The translations under genes were made by a program, and so were the position numbers. The notes beneath the pieces were generated by a model. It ran no database searches and was not told where the DNA came from. It saw nothing but the letters and a program-made list of their open reading frames with translations. This document shows, piece by piece, positions 27,626 through 37,040 of a DNA stretch of 64,000 nt (position 1 is the stretch's first letter; the number at the start of each line of letters is the position of its first letter). The stretch comes from an uncultured Planctomycetaceae bacterium (GTDB lineage: Bacteria > Planctomycetota > Planctomycetia > Pirellulales > Pirellulaceae), in contig CALMEE010000034.1 of the NCBI GenBank assembly GCA_937862885.1, positions 1 to 64,000 on the forward strand. Direction: 5' to 3'.

Positions 27626-29251
27626 TTGGCTGAAACCGACTCCCACAAGCGACCCCTGCCGCACGGACCTGCCGATCCGGCGAAGCGAGATTCGGTACGC
27701 GGGATTCCGCTCGGCATTGACCTGGGGACGACCTATTCGGTCGCTGCCTACTTGAATCCGCTGGTGCAGCCAATTTCAATCGTAAATGCTGAAGGCGATC
27801 TGCTCACACCCAGCGTGTTGCTGTTTGAAGCTGGGAATGTGATTGTGGGGCGTGAGGCTGTTAAGGCATTGGCGACTGATTTTGCAAAAGTGATCGACTG
27901 TCCTAAACGCTCGATGGGCAGCCGCGTCGTTGAGAAAGCGATTGACGGCCGACGCTATCCACCTGAGGTGCTGCAGGCCTGGATTTTGAAAAAGATCGCC
28001 GATGACGCAGCACGCCACATCGGTACGATCGGCGACGTTGTGATCACGGTACCCGCCTATTTCGACGAGACTCGTCGCAAGGCAACTCACGATGCAGGCT
28101 ACATCGCCGGCCTGAATGTAATCGACATTATCAATGAGCCCACGGCTGCCGCGTTGGCGTATGGATTTCGCCGCGGCTGGATCGAAGGCAGTGGCGAGTT
28201 CGCGGACGCCAAGACCTTTCTTGTTTACGATCTCGGCGGGGGAACTTTCGATGCGACGCTGATGCGTATCGACAAATCTGGCTTTCATACTATTGCGACC
28301 GACGGCGATATCCACTTGGGGGGACGAGATTGGGATTTGCGGCTTGTCAAGTTTGTCGCGGAGAGCTTTATTGCCAATTTCGGAATGGATCCGCGCGATG
28401 ATGGTGAAACACTTGGTCAACTGATACGTGATTGCCAAGCAGCCAAAGAGTCCCTTTCCGTCCGCGATGTTGTGACGGTCAAATGTACGTTTAACGGTTT
28501 GACCGTCAAAAAAATCGTTCGCCGTTCGGATTTCGAGACGCTGACACGAGACTTGCTGGAGCGCACTGCTTTCACAACTCGCCAGATTGTTAAAGAGGCG
28601 AATCTCCAATGGACTGACGTCGATGTGGTGCTCATGGTCGGTGGTTGCACGCGCATGCCGGCAGTCAAGAATTTGTTGCGAGAAGTCACTGGTAAGGAAC
28701 CGCAATCGGATATCTCCCCAGACGAAGCTGTTGCCCAAGGCGCGGCGATACGCGCAAGTTTGTTAAGCAATGAATTTCCTCGGAATCTGCCTAAACTTAA
28801 AATCAAGAACGTCAACTCACATTCGTTGGGAATCGTGGCACAACATGTGCGAACCGGGCAAGAGCGCGTGGTGCCGATCATCCCTCGCAACTCGCCGATA
28901 CCCGCGTCCAGCAAACGCACGTTCAAAATTCATCGCGTCGGTCAAGAGACGATCAAGGTGCGGATCGTCGAAGGCGAAAGCGAGAATCCGCAAGATTGTG
29001 CGTTAATTGGCAAATGTTCGATTGTGGATCTCCCGAAGAACTTACCCGTTGGCACGCAAGTGTCGATCAAGTTTGGATACGAGGAAAGCGGGCGATTGAG
29101 CGTGAAAGTCAAAGTTGGCGATCATCGCAAACCTTACCGCTATCGCATCGATCGCCCAAATAGTCTTACCCATGAGCAACTTGATAGTTGGAAAGCCTTC
29201 ATTAACGGCAATTCGTCAATTCGCTGGAAATCAGCGAGTGGCGAAACGTAA
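27626..29251 (+). CDS. Hsp70-family protein lacking the C-terminal lid
   Basis: 541 residues. Start is taken as TTG 27626, because AAAGGAG lies 6 nt before it; a TTG at 27605 is upstream of that site. The nucleotide-binding domain is complete: GIDLGTTYSVAAYL (phosphate 1), VVITVPAYFDETRRKAT, INEPTAAALAYGF, VYDLGGGTFDATLM (phosphate 2) and VLMVGGCTRMPAVKNLL. The substrate-binding beta domain follows (VNSHSLGIVAQHVRTGQERV, IPRNSPIPASSKRTF). It ends there, about 90 residues before a DnaK would, so the helical lid is missing. It is therefore an Hsp70 relative, not the main DnaK; no DnaJ or GrpE is adjacent. Confidence 0.9.
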   Translation: MAETDSHKRPLPHGPADPAKRDSVRGIPLGIDLGTTYSVAAYLNPLVQPISIVNAEGDLLTPSVLLFEAGNVIVGREAVKALATDFAKVIDCPKRSMGSRVVEKAIDGRRYPPEVLQAWILKKIADDAARHIGTIGDVVITVPAYFDETRRKATHDAGYIAGLNVIDIINEPTAAALAYGFRRGWIEGSGEFADAKTFLVYDLGGGTFDATLMRIDKSGFHTIATDGDIHLGGRDWDLRLVKFVAESFIANFGMDPRDDGETLGQLIRDCQAAKESLSVRDVVTVKCTFNGLTVKKIVRRSDFETLTRDLLERTAFTTRQIVKEANLQWTDVDVVLMVGGCTRMPAVKNLLREVTGKEPQSDISPDEAVAQGAAIRASLLSNEFPRNLPKLKIKNVNSHSLGIVAQHVRTGQERVVPIIPRNSPIPASSKRTFKIHRVGQETIKVRIVEGESENPQDCALIGKCSIVDLPKNLPVGTQVSIKFGYEESGRLSVKVKVGDHRKPYRYRIDRPNSLTHEQLDSWKAFINGNSSIRWKSASGET

Positions 29252-29496
29252 ATCCAGTGACATAAGCCTTGGTTTCTTTTCAGTTTCCCGTGTTGAGTTA
29301 TTGAAAAATGCCGAAGGATCGGGGACATTGATGGCAACATCTATTTGGCATTCGCGCGGCCGGGAGTTTAACCCGGCAACGACAATCAATGCCAAGATTG
29401 ATTCCCCTCGATCTTTGGTGGTGTTGTGTGTCTTCATGAGATTGCCAATTTGTTATTGGGGTTGGTTCCTAAATCATATAACGCACAAGGGTCATC

Positions 29497-30969
29497 ATGT
29501 TCAAGAACGTTGCGTCCATTGTTCTGGTTTGTTTGCTGTCAACCACTTGGCTTTCCGGAACGTCGGCTCAGCAATTAGTGCCCTTGCCGGTCTCCGAGGA
29601 GTTGAGAACCGGTTTTGAATCGATTTCAGCTGAGCAAAGCAATCAATGGTTAAATGTTCTGGCAAGCCCAGCCTTTGAAGGGCGCGGTACAGGTCAGGTT
29701 GGCTACGCGAAGGCGGCACACTGGGTTGCCGGCAAATGTGCTGAGTACGGCCTTGAACCCATGGGAACCGGCGGTTCCTACTTCCAAATGTTGCCTATGT
29801 CGCGAAACGTTGCCGACCTTGAAGAAAGCAAGATTGAAGGACCCAATGGCTTGGTCATTAGCGGGCCCGGAAAGCTTGGATTCCAGCGGTTTACAGAGCA
29901 ACCCATGGTATCGGGGAGCGTTGTATTCGTGTCGGTGGCAACGGAAGAGCCGCAGTTGCCAGCGGACGTCTCGTTGCGGGACAAGATTGTTGTTTTGAAG
30001 TCTGAAGTTGCATCCGATTTTCGCACGCAAGTCATGTTGGCGCGTGCTCAGCCAGCTGGAGTGGTGACTGTTGTAAAAGGCGTGCCCGATAATATCGCTG
30101 AAGTGACTCGCGGGCGCAATCGCAGTGCCGGAATTTGGAGTTCGATTAACGAGGATACCGCGCAAACATTGGTTGAAGCCCTGGGAGCCGATCCAACATG
30201 GCTTCAACCTTCCTCTGAAAAAGGTGTTGTGGTCAACGAGTCGGACGCCAAGTTGACAATCTCAGTGCGCTTGCGCGAAGAAAAGTTGTTTGTGCCCAAC
30301 GTGGTGGCTTGGTTGGAAGGTTCAGATCCGAACTTGCGACATGAACATATCGTGCTGGGTGCGCATTTAGATCACTTAGGCGTTCGCGGAAGTGAGATTT
30401 ACAATGGTGCTGACGATAATGGCTCTGGATCGACGGCCATTCTCAACGTTGCTCGGGCCATGGGCTTAAATTCAGTTCGACCCAAACGTAGCGTGATGTT
30501 TATCTGGTTCGCCGCTGAAGAAATTGGCTTGGTTGGCTCCCGCCATTATGTCGATAATCCAACGCAACCACTCGAAAATATCGTGTGCATGATTAACTGC
30601 GACATGGTCGGGAGAGATGAAGAGACTCGAACCGAGACCGCTGAATCGAACGTCAATACGGTGCATTTGGTCGGCAGCAAACGGGGGCAGACGGCCTTAC
30701 ATGATCTCATCATCGACGCCAATCAACATGTGAACCTGGAGTTCAAATATGGCCAGGAAGGTGTGTTCGGAAGAAGCGATCAAGCTAGTTTCTATCAAAA
30801 AGGGATTCCGGTTGCCTTCTTCTTCAGCGGATTCCATCCCGACTACCATCAGCCGAGCGATGAACCGGAGTTAATTAATTACGAAAAGATCGCTTCAGTC
30901 GCGAGGCTCTGTTATTTGACCATCTTCAAAATTGATGAATACGGAAGAATTAAGCTTTCAGCCGAATAA
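29497..30969 (+). CDS. secreted M28-family metallopeptidase
   Basis: 490 residues. A signal peptide (MFKNVASIVLVCLLSTTWLS, cut after GTSAQQ) exports it. An N-terminal helical part with LASPAFEGRGTGQVGY is followed by a PA-like insert (about 120-260) and the two-zinc catalytic domain. Its ligands are visible: His in LGAHLDHLG, Asp in NGADDNGSG, Glu-Glu in WFAAEEIGLVGSRHY, Asp in NCDMVGRDE, and His in HPDYHQPSDEPE. It is expected to remove N-terminal residues from peptides in the periplasm or outside. Family members include aminopeptidases and glutaminyl-cyclase-like enzymes; aminopeptidase is the default. Confidence 0.9.
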   Translation: MFKNVASIVLVCLLSTTWLSGTSAQQLVPLPVSEELRTGFESISAEQSNQWLNVLASPAFEGRGTGQVGYAKAAHWVAGKCAEYGLEPMGTGGSYFQMLPMSRNVADLEESKIEGPNGLVISGPGKLGFQRFTEQPMVSGSVVFVSVATEEPQLPADVSLRDKIVVLKSEVASDFRTQVMLARAQPAGVVTVVKGVPDNIAEVTRGRNRSAGIWSSINEDTAQTLVEALGADPTWLQPSSEKGVVVNESDAKLTISVRLREEKLFVPNVVAWLEGSDPNLRHEHIVLGAHLDHLGVRGSEIYNGADDNGSGSTAILNVARAMGLNSVRPKRSVMFIWFAAEEIGLVGSRHYVDNPTQPLENIVCMINCDMVGRDEETRTETAESNVNTVHLVGSKRGQTALHDLIIDANQHVNLEFKYGQEGVFGRSDQASFYQKGIPVAFFFSGFHPDYHQPSDEPELINYEKIASVARLCYLTIFKIDEYGRIKLSAE

Positions 30970-31022
30970 ATCCGGCGGCCCGAAATAATGACCTGGTCGC
31001 CAACTCGACTTGGATGCAGTAG

Positions 31023-32363
31023 CTAAACAGCGACGTAGGGAGTTAAATTGAGAATGTCGTAGAGCGCCTGGGTGGCTTTCTCTGCTTCATGAACGAAGTT
31101 CGGATCGGCTAGGTCGTGCGGTGAAAGTGCTTCGCGATAGTTTTCGACGATACAATTACCCAGCCGTTCGTAAAGTCGTTCATTGAATACGATTCCTTCG
31201 TGCATCGCCTTGAATTGCGTGTCGTTCATCACAATTCTCAATCGCAAACAAGCCGGCCCTCCGCCATTGTCCATACTCTGCTTCAAATCAAAGTACTCGA
31301 TGCGCTTGATTGGGTTGTCTCTGGCAAACAATGCCCGCAGCGTATTTTGAGCATAAACGTTGGTTTGACATTCGTGCGGGCAGGCCAACATCATGTCCCC
31401 GTTCTCCAACGTGAGGAGTTGACTATTGAACAGGTAGCTGGAGATCGCATCATTCAATGGTAACGTTTGCTGCGAGATTTGTTCAATGTGTAGCGATGAG
31501 TTGGTCAATTCTTCGAACCGTGATGCAATCGTCGTCAGCATTTCGGATTGGGAATTCCACGCCAACTCATGGATCAAGAGCAGATTCTGGTTGCCGACGG
31601 AGATGACATCGTTATGGAACACCCCGGCATCAATGGCTTGTGGAGCCTGTTGCACAAAAAAAGTATTTGCGGGATCCAGGCCATGTAGTCGCGCTATGGA
31701 CTGGCAGGCTTCCAGCGTCTGCCGAGCCGGGAATCGCGAAGGCCTTGGTTTGGTTCGATCGGTTGCCGCGCGACCGAAGGTAAAAATCTCAATTCCCGGA
31801 TGCCCGTGATCACTACACAAACGCGTATGATTGGCGGCACCTTCGTCCGCCAATGTGTCACAGCTGGGCAACGCGGGGTGGACGGCAAAATGCTCTCCTG
31901 ACGAAAAGATTTGACTGAGCACATGGTGTGTGCTGCCGACCTCAATAGCTCGGTGCAAAGAACTATTCAAATTCGCTGTCGTCAGATGCAATCGCGCGTC
32001 TGCACAATCCATGCTTGGAGAAACCGTTGCTGCGTTGGCGACCCACATGCTTGCCGCACTATAGACACAAGCTAATAGGATAGGCTGTTTTTGTGCCGCA
32101 TCTTTGATGATCTGATCGCTATCGCCGGAAAAACCACAGCGGCGCAGGACATCCAATCGGGGTCGAAGGGGGGGAGGCAAAACGGCCTGACCCAAGCCTA
32201 GTTGATAGTGTTTGAGCATCTTGTCGAGCCCCTGCAACGCCGCCGCACGCGGGTTTGAAGTCTGTTCGCCGTGCGTTGCCGATGCAAGATTGCCAAAGGC
32301 CAAACCCGCATAATTGTGTGTCGGGCCAACAATTCCATCAAAATTAAATTCTATCGCTTGCAT
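31023..32363 (-). CDS. astB: N-succinylarginine dihydrolase
   Basis: 446 residues, the normal AstB length. AstB hydrolyses N2-succinylarginine to N2-succinylornithine, CO2 and ammonia in the arginine succinyltransferase pathway. Diagnostic segments: EFNFDGIVGPTHNYAGLAFGN at the N-terminus, SNPRAAALQGLDKM, ADEGAANHTRLCSDHG (Glu), HNDVISVGNQNLLLIHE (His) and MDNGGGPACLRLR, where Cys372 is the nucleophile. All parts of the pentein-fold active site are present. None of the other ast genes (astA, astC, astD, astE) is nearby. Convergent with the peptidase gene, 53 nt apart. Confidence 0.93.
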   Translation of the reverse strand: MQAIEFNFDGIVGPTHNYAGLAFGNLASATHGEQTSNPRAAALQGLDKMLKHYQLGLGQAVLPPPLRPRLDVLRRCGFSGDSDQIIKDAAQKQPILLACVYSAASMWVANAATVSPSMDCADARLHLTTANLNSSLHRAIEVGSTHHVLSQIFSSGEHFAVHPALPSCDTLADEGAANHTRLCSDHGHPGIEIFTFGRAATDRTKPRPSRFPARQTLEACQSIARLHGLDPANTFFVQQAPQAIDAGVFHNDVISVGNQNLLLIHELAWNSQSEMLTTIASRFEELTNSSLHIEQISQQTLPLNDAISSYLFNSQLLTLENGDMMLACPHECQTNVYAQNTLRALFARDNPIKRIEYFDLKQSMDNGGGPACLRLRIVMNDTQFKAMHEGIVFNERLYERLGNCIVENYREALSPHDLADPNFVHEAEKATQALYDILNLTPYVAV

Positions 32364-32585
32364 CTGGTTTGGTCTTGTCCCGTTTCAGTGGTTTGTCGTC
32401 AATTGTCGGGTGCGGAAGCCGACTTGAAAAGTCCCGGTTGCGACCTCGCAACTAACGCAAGCGAACAATCAATGTCAAGGAACCAACTGAATGACGCACA
32501 TGGCCCTCGGCATCATGTCGCCAGTTCACAGACCGATCGGATGGCGACAAACGATACGGTACAACCCAAGGCGGGGTGACGTAAC

Positions 32586-33194
32586 CTAATCACGTAAGAT
32601 GCGGCCTTCTGCGTCGCAGTTCATAGCACCGACCAGATACAAGATCCCCTCGATTAAGCCCCAAACTGCACCCAAACCACATGTTAAGATCGTGACCATG
32701 ATCTGAGTGATCCCGATACCGACGAAGCCTAAGTAGAAACGATGGACTCCCCAACCTCCGAGGAATAACCCCAGAATGCCGGCCACGATCTTGGAGCGAT
32801 GGCTGAGCGCTGACGCGGGATATCCTTGCATGGTTGAAGGCATGGACGGTGAGTCGAAAGGATTAGCCCCTTGGGCGTGCACAAAATTCCCGGCCAAACT
32901 TGGATAGAGTGACGCGGCAGAGAGCCATTGCTCTTGACCCGGTGGTTGGATCGCGCTGTCATTTGTGACGCGGCCTTCGCTAACCCAGCGATCCAATTCC
33001 TCCTTCCCGATTGGGCCGTAGATTTGTCCATTAGAATGCCGCAAAAGCCATTGATTCATAGCAGTTTCAGAGGAGACTTGTGGGACTTGGATCACCAAGT
33101 CTTTACACTGTGGACATTGAATCTTCTTGCCGCCAAGATCATTGTTCACGTAAAATTGGCGGTCACATTTTTTGCAATAAATCTGAATGGGCAT
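32586..33194 (-). CDS. zinc-ribbon/GYF_2/TM2-domain membrane protein
   Basis: 202 residues; minus-strand AAGGCG precedes the start. Three parts are visible. An N-terminal zinc ribbon (IYCKKCDRQF and KIQCPQCKDL, two CxxC pairs). A GYF_2-like domain (WLLRHSNGQIYGPIGKEELDRWV to EQWLSAASLYP, about 48-95). A TM2 domain, SKIVAGILGLFLGGWGVHRFYLG, with its second helix ITQIMVTILTCGLGAVWGLIEGILYL. TM2 proteins carry the conserved Gly-x-x-G-HRFYLG turn seen here. The combination is common in planctomycetes but no function is known; GYF domains usually bind proline-rich partners. Confidence 0.85.
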   Translation of the reverse strand: MPIQIYCKKCDRQFYVNNDLGGKKIQCPQCKDLVIQVPQVSSETAMNQWLLRHSNGQIYGPIGKEELDRWVSEGRVTNDSAIQPPGQEQWLSAASLYPSLAGNFVHAQGANPFDSPSMPSTMQGYPASALSHRSKIVAGILGLFLGGWGVHRFYLGFVGIGITQIMVTILTCGLGAVWGLIEGILYLVGAMNCDAEGRILRD

Positions 33195-33988
33195 TCGAAT
33201 TCGCCTTGAAATCTGCCAGAAAATCCGGGTCCGCTAATTACCGAGTTGATTATTGTTCGGAAATTCGGAGTAATCCTTGGATTGGGAAATAGCAAGAGCC
33301 ACATTTTTTACTAAAATAGCCTAGTTGTCGAGTATGTGTGCGCCATGGCTTGCATCAGGGACCATGCAGAAACGAGGGGTCGAAAGAGTCGCTCGTAGAT
33401 TGAGGTGTCTGCCAACAACGGCCGATTGCGCCCCAGATACGTCTGGCGTCATGCTGCACGGATTGTTGGGCTATGCCAGTCCAAACCAATCTGTCCATGT
33501 CATAGCTTCGTTTGCAATTTGATGGCAAGTGCGAGCAGTGGGCAAATCGATGAGGAGGTGGGCTTTCTGATTAGGAATGCAGGCTTCTCACGCAGGCAAA
33601 AGACTCGTGAAGAATTGGACGAGAGAGGCGTTCTTCCATTGATTGCAGGCTGGGGCGTTTGCGAACGATTCGGTCGTCGTAAATCGATGGGTCTCATTGG
33701 CGACAGGACGTAAACTTAACTGGGAAACGTTGGGAAACTGCCTGCCAATCGTCACAATCGATACCATTGAACTCGTTGCCGGTTGCGGCTGAATGGTTTT
33801 GGTCCAAGGACCTACGAGAGGTTTGATGGCACTTGGTATACAATGGAATGATGCATGTGCAGAAATGTGGTAACCGGGAAAAAGTTCTGCAAATGATGGA
33901 AAGGGACAACGGAACGAATTTTGGCCGTTTGCAGAGTTTTGGATGTGCCGAAGCGTTTCGTTGATTGAATTGTAAACGGAGATTTAGA
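33195..33988. other. 794-nt gap upstream of pilT
   Basis: Divergent region between the TM2 gene and pilT. Plus-strand frames of 65-102 codons (for example 33405-33713) lack ribosome binding sites and family resemblance. No RNA or repeat recognised. It should hold the promoter of the PilT-pseudoATPase unit; no clear hexamer pair was found. Confidence 0.4.
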
Positions 33989-35179
33989 ATGTCTGACATT
34001 GAACAAGCTTCCAGCGCAGCCAGCGGTGATGCGGTAGTTTCGTCGAGTGATTTGGCCAAACGGTTGGTTGTGGGACAGCCGAAACGTGCTGTTGATAAAT
34101 ACTTCAGAGCACTAGTGAAGTTGCAGGGGAGCGATTTGCACATGAAGGTCGGCCAGCCGCCGATCGTGCGCATTCACGGCACGTTGAAGCCCTTGGATCG
34201 ACCACCCATCGATTTGCAAGAGATGTGTGATCTGTTGTTTCCGATGTTGAATGATCGGACGCGGAAAATTTTTGATGAAACGGGGGGAGCAGACTTTGCC
34301 TACATCGTGAATGTGGATGGAGAAGATTGGCGTTTCCGCGTGAATATGCTGCAGCAACTAGGGCGTGTAGGACTTGTCGCGCGCCGCGTTAACAACTTTG
34401 TTCCTGATTTTGAAGGATTGTACTTGCCAGCGATCATGGAAAGCCTTTGCCATTTTGATCAGGGGATGATCCTGCTGGCGGGTGTGACCGGATCGGGAAA
34501 AAGTACAACGATCGCATCGATGCTGAATTACATCAATCGGCATTATGTGAAGCATATTCTGACGCTGGAAGACCCAATTGAATTTGTCTTCAAAGATGAA
34601 AAATCCCTGATTAATCAGCGAGAAATCGGCATGGATGTGGTTGACTTTTCTATCGGCATGAAACATGCGGTGCGCGAAGATCCGGACGTGATTCTGGTGG
34701 GGGAAATGCGTGACGAGGAGACGTTCATGACGGCGATCCACGCTGCCGAAACCGGGCACTTGGTATTCGGGACGATTCACGCTTCAACCGCCCCTTCCAC
34801 TATCGGCCGTATTCTGGACTTGTTCCCAGAGGATATGCACTCGGCAATTCGCAGCGCGATCGCCATGAACATGAAGGCGATCATCGCGCAAAAGCTCCTG
34901 CCCAGCATCAAAGATGGTGTAGGACGGGTGCCCACATGCGAGGTCATGCTGTTCAATCCGACGGTAAAGAAATTGGTATTGGAAGAACAGGATCACAAAT
35001 TGGGAGATGCCATTAAGATTGGCTCCGAAGAGGGAATGCAAGATTTTACGATGAGCTTAAAAGATCTCGTCGACCGGGAATTGATCGATCGCCCGACGGC
35101 ATTTCAGGTTGCTCCAAACCGGGATGCACTCAAGATGGCGCTCAAAGGTATTAACGTTTCGCAACCTGGAATTCTTTGA
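33989..35179 (+). CDS. pilT: PilT/PilU-family twitching-motility ATPase
   Basis: About 396 residues. Start ATG 33989 has CGGAG 7 nt upstream; a TTG start 24 nt earlier lacks this. PilT hexamers use ATP to retract type IV pili. All catalytic parts are intact: N-terminal PAS-like QGSDLHMKVGQPPIVRIHG, Walker A GVTGSGKSTT from about residue 165, Asp box LTLEDPIEFVF, Walker B DPDVILVGEMRDEETF, and His box HLVFGTIHASTAPSTIGRI. It lacks the usual AIRNLIRE PilT signature in simple form (AIRSAIAMNM instead). Directly followed, with a 1-nt overlap, by a GspE-like protein, so it belongs to one transcription unit. Confidence 0.9.
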   Translation: MSDIEQASSAASGDAVVSSSDLAKRLVVGQPKRAVDKYFRALVKLQGSDLHMKVGQPPIVRIHGTLKPLDRPPIDLQEMCDLLFPMLNDRTRKIFDETGGADFAYIVNVDGEDWRFRVNMLQQLGRVGLVARRVNNFVPDFEGLYLPAIMESLCHFDQGMILLAGVTGSGKSTTIASMLNYINRHYVKHILTLEDPIEFVFKDEKSLINQREIGMDVVDFSIGMKHAVREDPDVILVGEMRDEETFMTAIHAAETGHLVFGTIHASTAPSTIGRILDLFPEDMHSAIRSAIAMNMKAIIAQKLLPSIKDGVGRVPTCEVMLFNPTVKKLVLEEQDHKLGDAIKIGSEEGMQDFTMSLKDLVDRELIDRPTAFQVAPNRDALKMALKGINVSQPGIL

Positions 35180-36966
35180 TGAAGTGGCTTTGGCAATGTC
35201 TCGTTATTCCTTGTTTCGCTGTAAGTCTCTTTTCAGCGGGAGAGCTGTTGGCACAGTCTGGGGAATGGCCGCCGTACCGAATTGTCGACGTGCGGGACGA
35301 GCATACGATCTTCCGAGGTTCAGGCGGGTATTTTGCGTGGTGGAAGCTCCTGCTCATTGGCCTAACTTTTGTCGCATGGATTAAAGCCGCTGATTGGATT
35401 AATCGTGACGCGATCAAGTTTCAGGAGCAACATGGCTTGGCACCTGAAGTTTGGAATCCGGTCGTTGTCATCGGTTTTTTGTTGGGTCTCTTTGGTGCGG
35501 TGATCAATATTCCGTTCTTCTTGATCGGATTTCCACTGATGCTGTTACTCGCTTACGGTCCCCCGTTGACTTATCTGCTGATGCGCTGGGGTAAGGTGGA
35601 TCCCAGCAAAGTGAAGGGCAAGGAGCGGCCTGAAGCCGATGTCATGGAAGAGGCCGCAACGATTGAAAATATCACCACGATCTTCAAAGTCAAGCCATCG
35701 GGTGAAACCGAAGAGCGGCAATCGTCCAATCTGATTCGTGCGCGACAAGCTCCGACTTACCCAGTGTTACTGCGGATGCTATACGATTTAGTGTCGCGGC
35801 GAACTGAATTAATGATCATGGATTTCACCCGCGAGTCGGCGGCAGCAAAGATCCAGATCGACGGGGTTTGGCACGACTTGGCGACCTTCGACCGACCTAC
35901 GGCAGATTCCATGCTGGCCAGCCTCAAGTATTTGGCAAATTTGAATCCAGCTGACAGGCGCACAAGACAGAAGGGGAATTTCGACGCGAAAGCTCGCCGC
36001 CTGGAGTTGCGAGTCCATTTGGATACGCATGGAGTGCCGACTGGCGAACGAGTGAACGTGCGGTTTGAAACGAAAACCAAACAACCACTGGAACTGACGC
36101 GGCTTGGACTGTGGCCTGATGAGTATTCCAAGTTACGCGAAACGATCAACGCACGAGGTATGGTGATTGTATCGGCCCCACCAGGTCACGGGCTCACGAC
36201 GACATGGCGTGCGGTATTGCAAGCCACGGATCGATTTGTACGGGATTGGGTGTCGCTTGTTGATCGAACTGAAGCCGAATCAGAAATGGAGAACATTCAG
36301 TCAAATCGGTTCGACCTGCAAAGGGGCCAGGCACCGATTGACATATTACCACCGCTGCTCTTGAAGTTGCCAGCGGGCTTTGTCGTGCCCGATCCAGTCA
36401 ACGAAACGACGATGGAGGCGCTAATCGGTCAAGTACTTGACTTCGACCGTTCCGTGATTTCGCGTACGCATGCCAAGTCGGCGGTGGAAGCTGCCCTGCG
36501 CATGGTGGTCTTGAGTGGCAAGAATCGCGAACGGATGGTGAATGCGTTGACGTTGGTCACCTGTCAACGATTGGTGCGGCGGCTTTGCGACTCGTGTAAG
36601 CAATTGATGACGGTCAAACCAGAGGTGATCCAACAATTGCGTGGAGATCCTCGTAATCCGCCTCCAATCTATACACACTTTCAGCTACCCCCTCCCGAGC
36701 AACGCGTGGATGAGAAAGGGCAACCGATTGAATTTCCAACTTGCCAAACCTGCAATGGTCTAGGTTACATCGGCAGAGTGGCCGTGATCGAGACGCTATA
36801 CCTAAACGATGCGATTCGCAAGGCGATACTAGCTGAAGCCAAAATTGAATCGGTCAGCAAAGTTGCGCAACAACAGGGGCACCTGAATATAACTCAAACC
36901 GGCTACCGTCTGATTCTGGAGGGGATTACCTCAATTGCTGAAATACAGCGTATGGTGAAAAGCTAG
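35179..36966 (+). CDS. membrane-anchored GspE/PilB-like protein with degenerate P-loop
   Basis: 595 residues. Start ATG 35179 shares one base with the pilT stop (TGATG), implying translational coupling. The N-terminus is hydrophobic: a signal-like segment (about 3-26), then membrane helices near 51-70, 92-112 and 113-135. From about 190 it follows the GspE/PilB ATPase fold, with DGVWHDLATFDRPTADSMLA, GVPTGERVNVRFE and a C-terminal part with two CxxC pairs (RLCDSCKQL, PTCQTCNGLGY) and GRVAVIETLYLND. The P-loop reads APPGHGLTTT (333-342), with Leu for the essential Lys, and no Asp/Glu Walker B or His box is kept. It is thus probably a non-hydrolysing, membrane-bound paralogue. Confidence 0.8.
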   Translation: MKWLWQCLVIPCFAVSLFSAGELLAQSGEWPPYRIVDVRDEHTIFRGSGGYFAWWKLLLIGLTFVAWIKAADWINRDAIKFQEQHGLAPEVWNPVVVIGFLLGLFGAVINIPFFLIGFPLMLLLAYGPPLTYLLMRWGKVDPSKVKGKERPEADVMEEAATIENITTIFKVKPSGETEERQSSNLIRARQAPTYPVLLRMLYDLVSRRTELMIMDFTRESAAAKIQIDGVWHDLATFDRPTADSMLASLKYLANLNPADRRTRQKGNFDAKARRLELRVHLDTHGVPTGERVNVRFETKTKQPLELTRLGLWPDEYSKLRETINARGMVIVSAPPGHGLTTTWRAVLQATDRFVRDWVSLVDRTEAESEMENIQSNRFDLQRGQAPIDILPPLLLKLPAGFVVPDPVNETTMEALIGQVLDFDRSVISRTHAKSAVEAALRMVVLSGKNRERMVNALTLVTCQRLVRRLCDSCKQLMTVKPEVIQQLRGDPRNPPPIYTHFQLPPPEQRVDEKGQPIEFPTCQTCNGLGYIGRVAVIETLYLNDAIRKAILAEAKIESVSKVAQQQGHLNITQTGYRLILEGITSIAEIQRMVKS

Positions 36967-37040
36967 AGCATGATGTGAATCGGTAAATGAATATTGAAAA
37001 CTATTTCAAAGCAAATCAACCAGAGTATCTTTAGTCGTCC

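Noticed and set aside
33405..33713. 102-codon plus-strand frame upstream of pilT
   Set aside because: No ribosome binding site and no recognisable motif; reads as random sequence.
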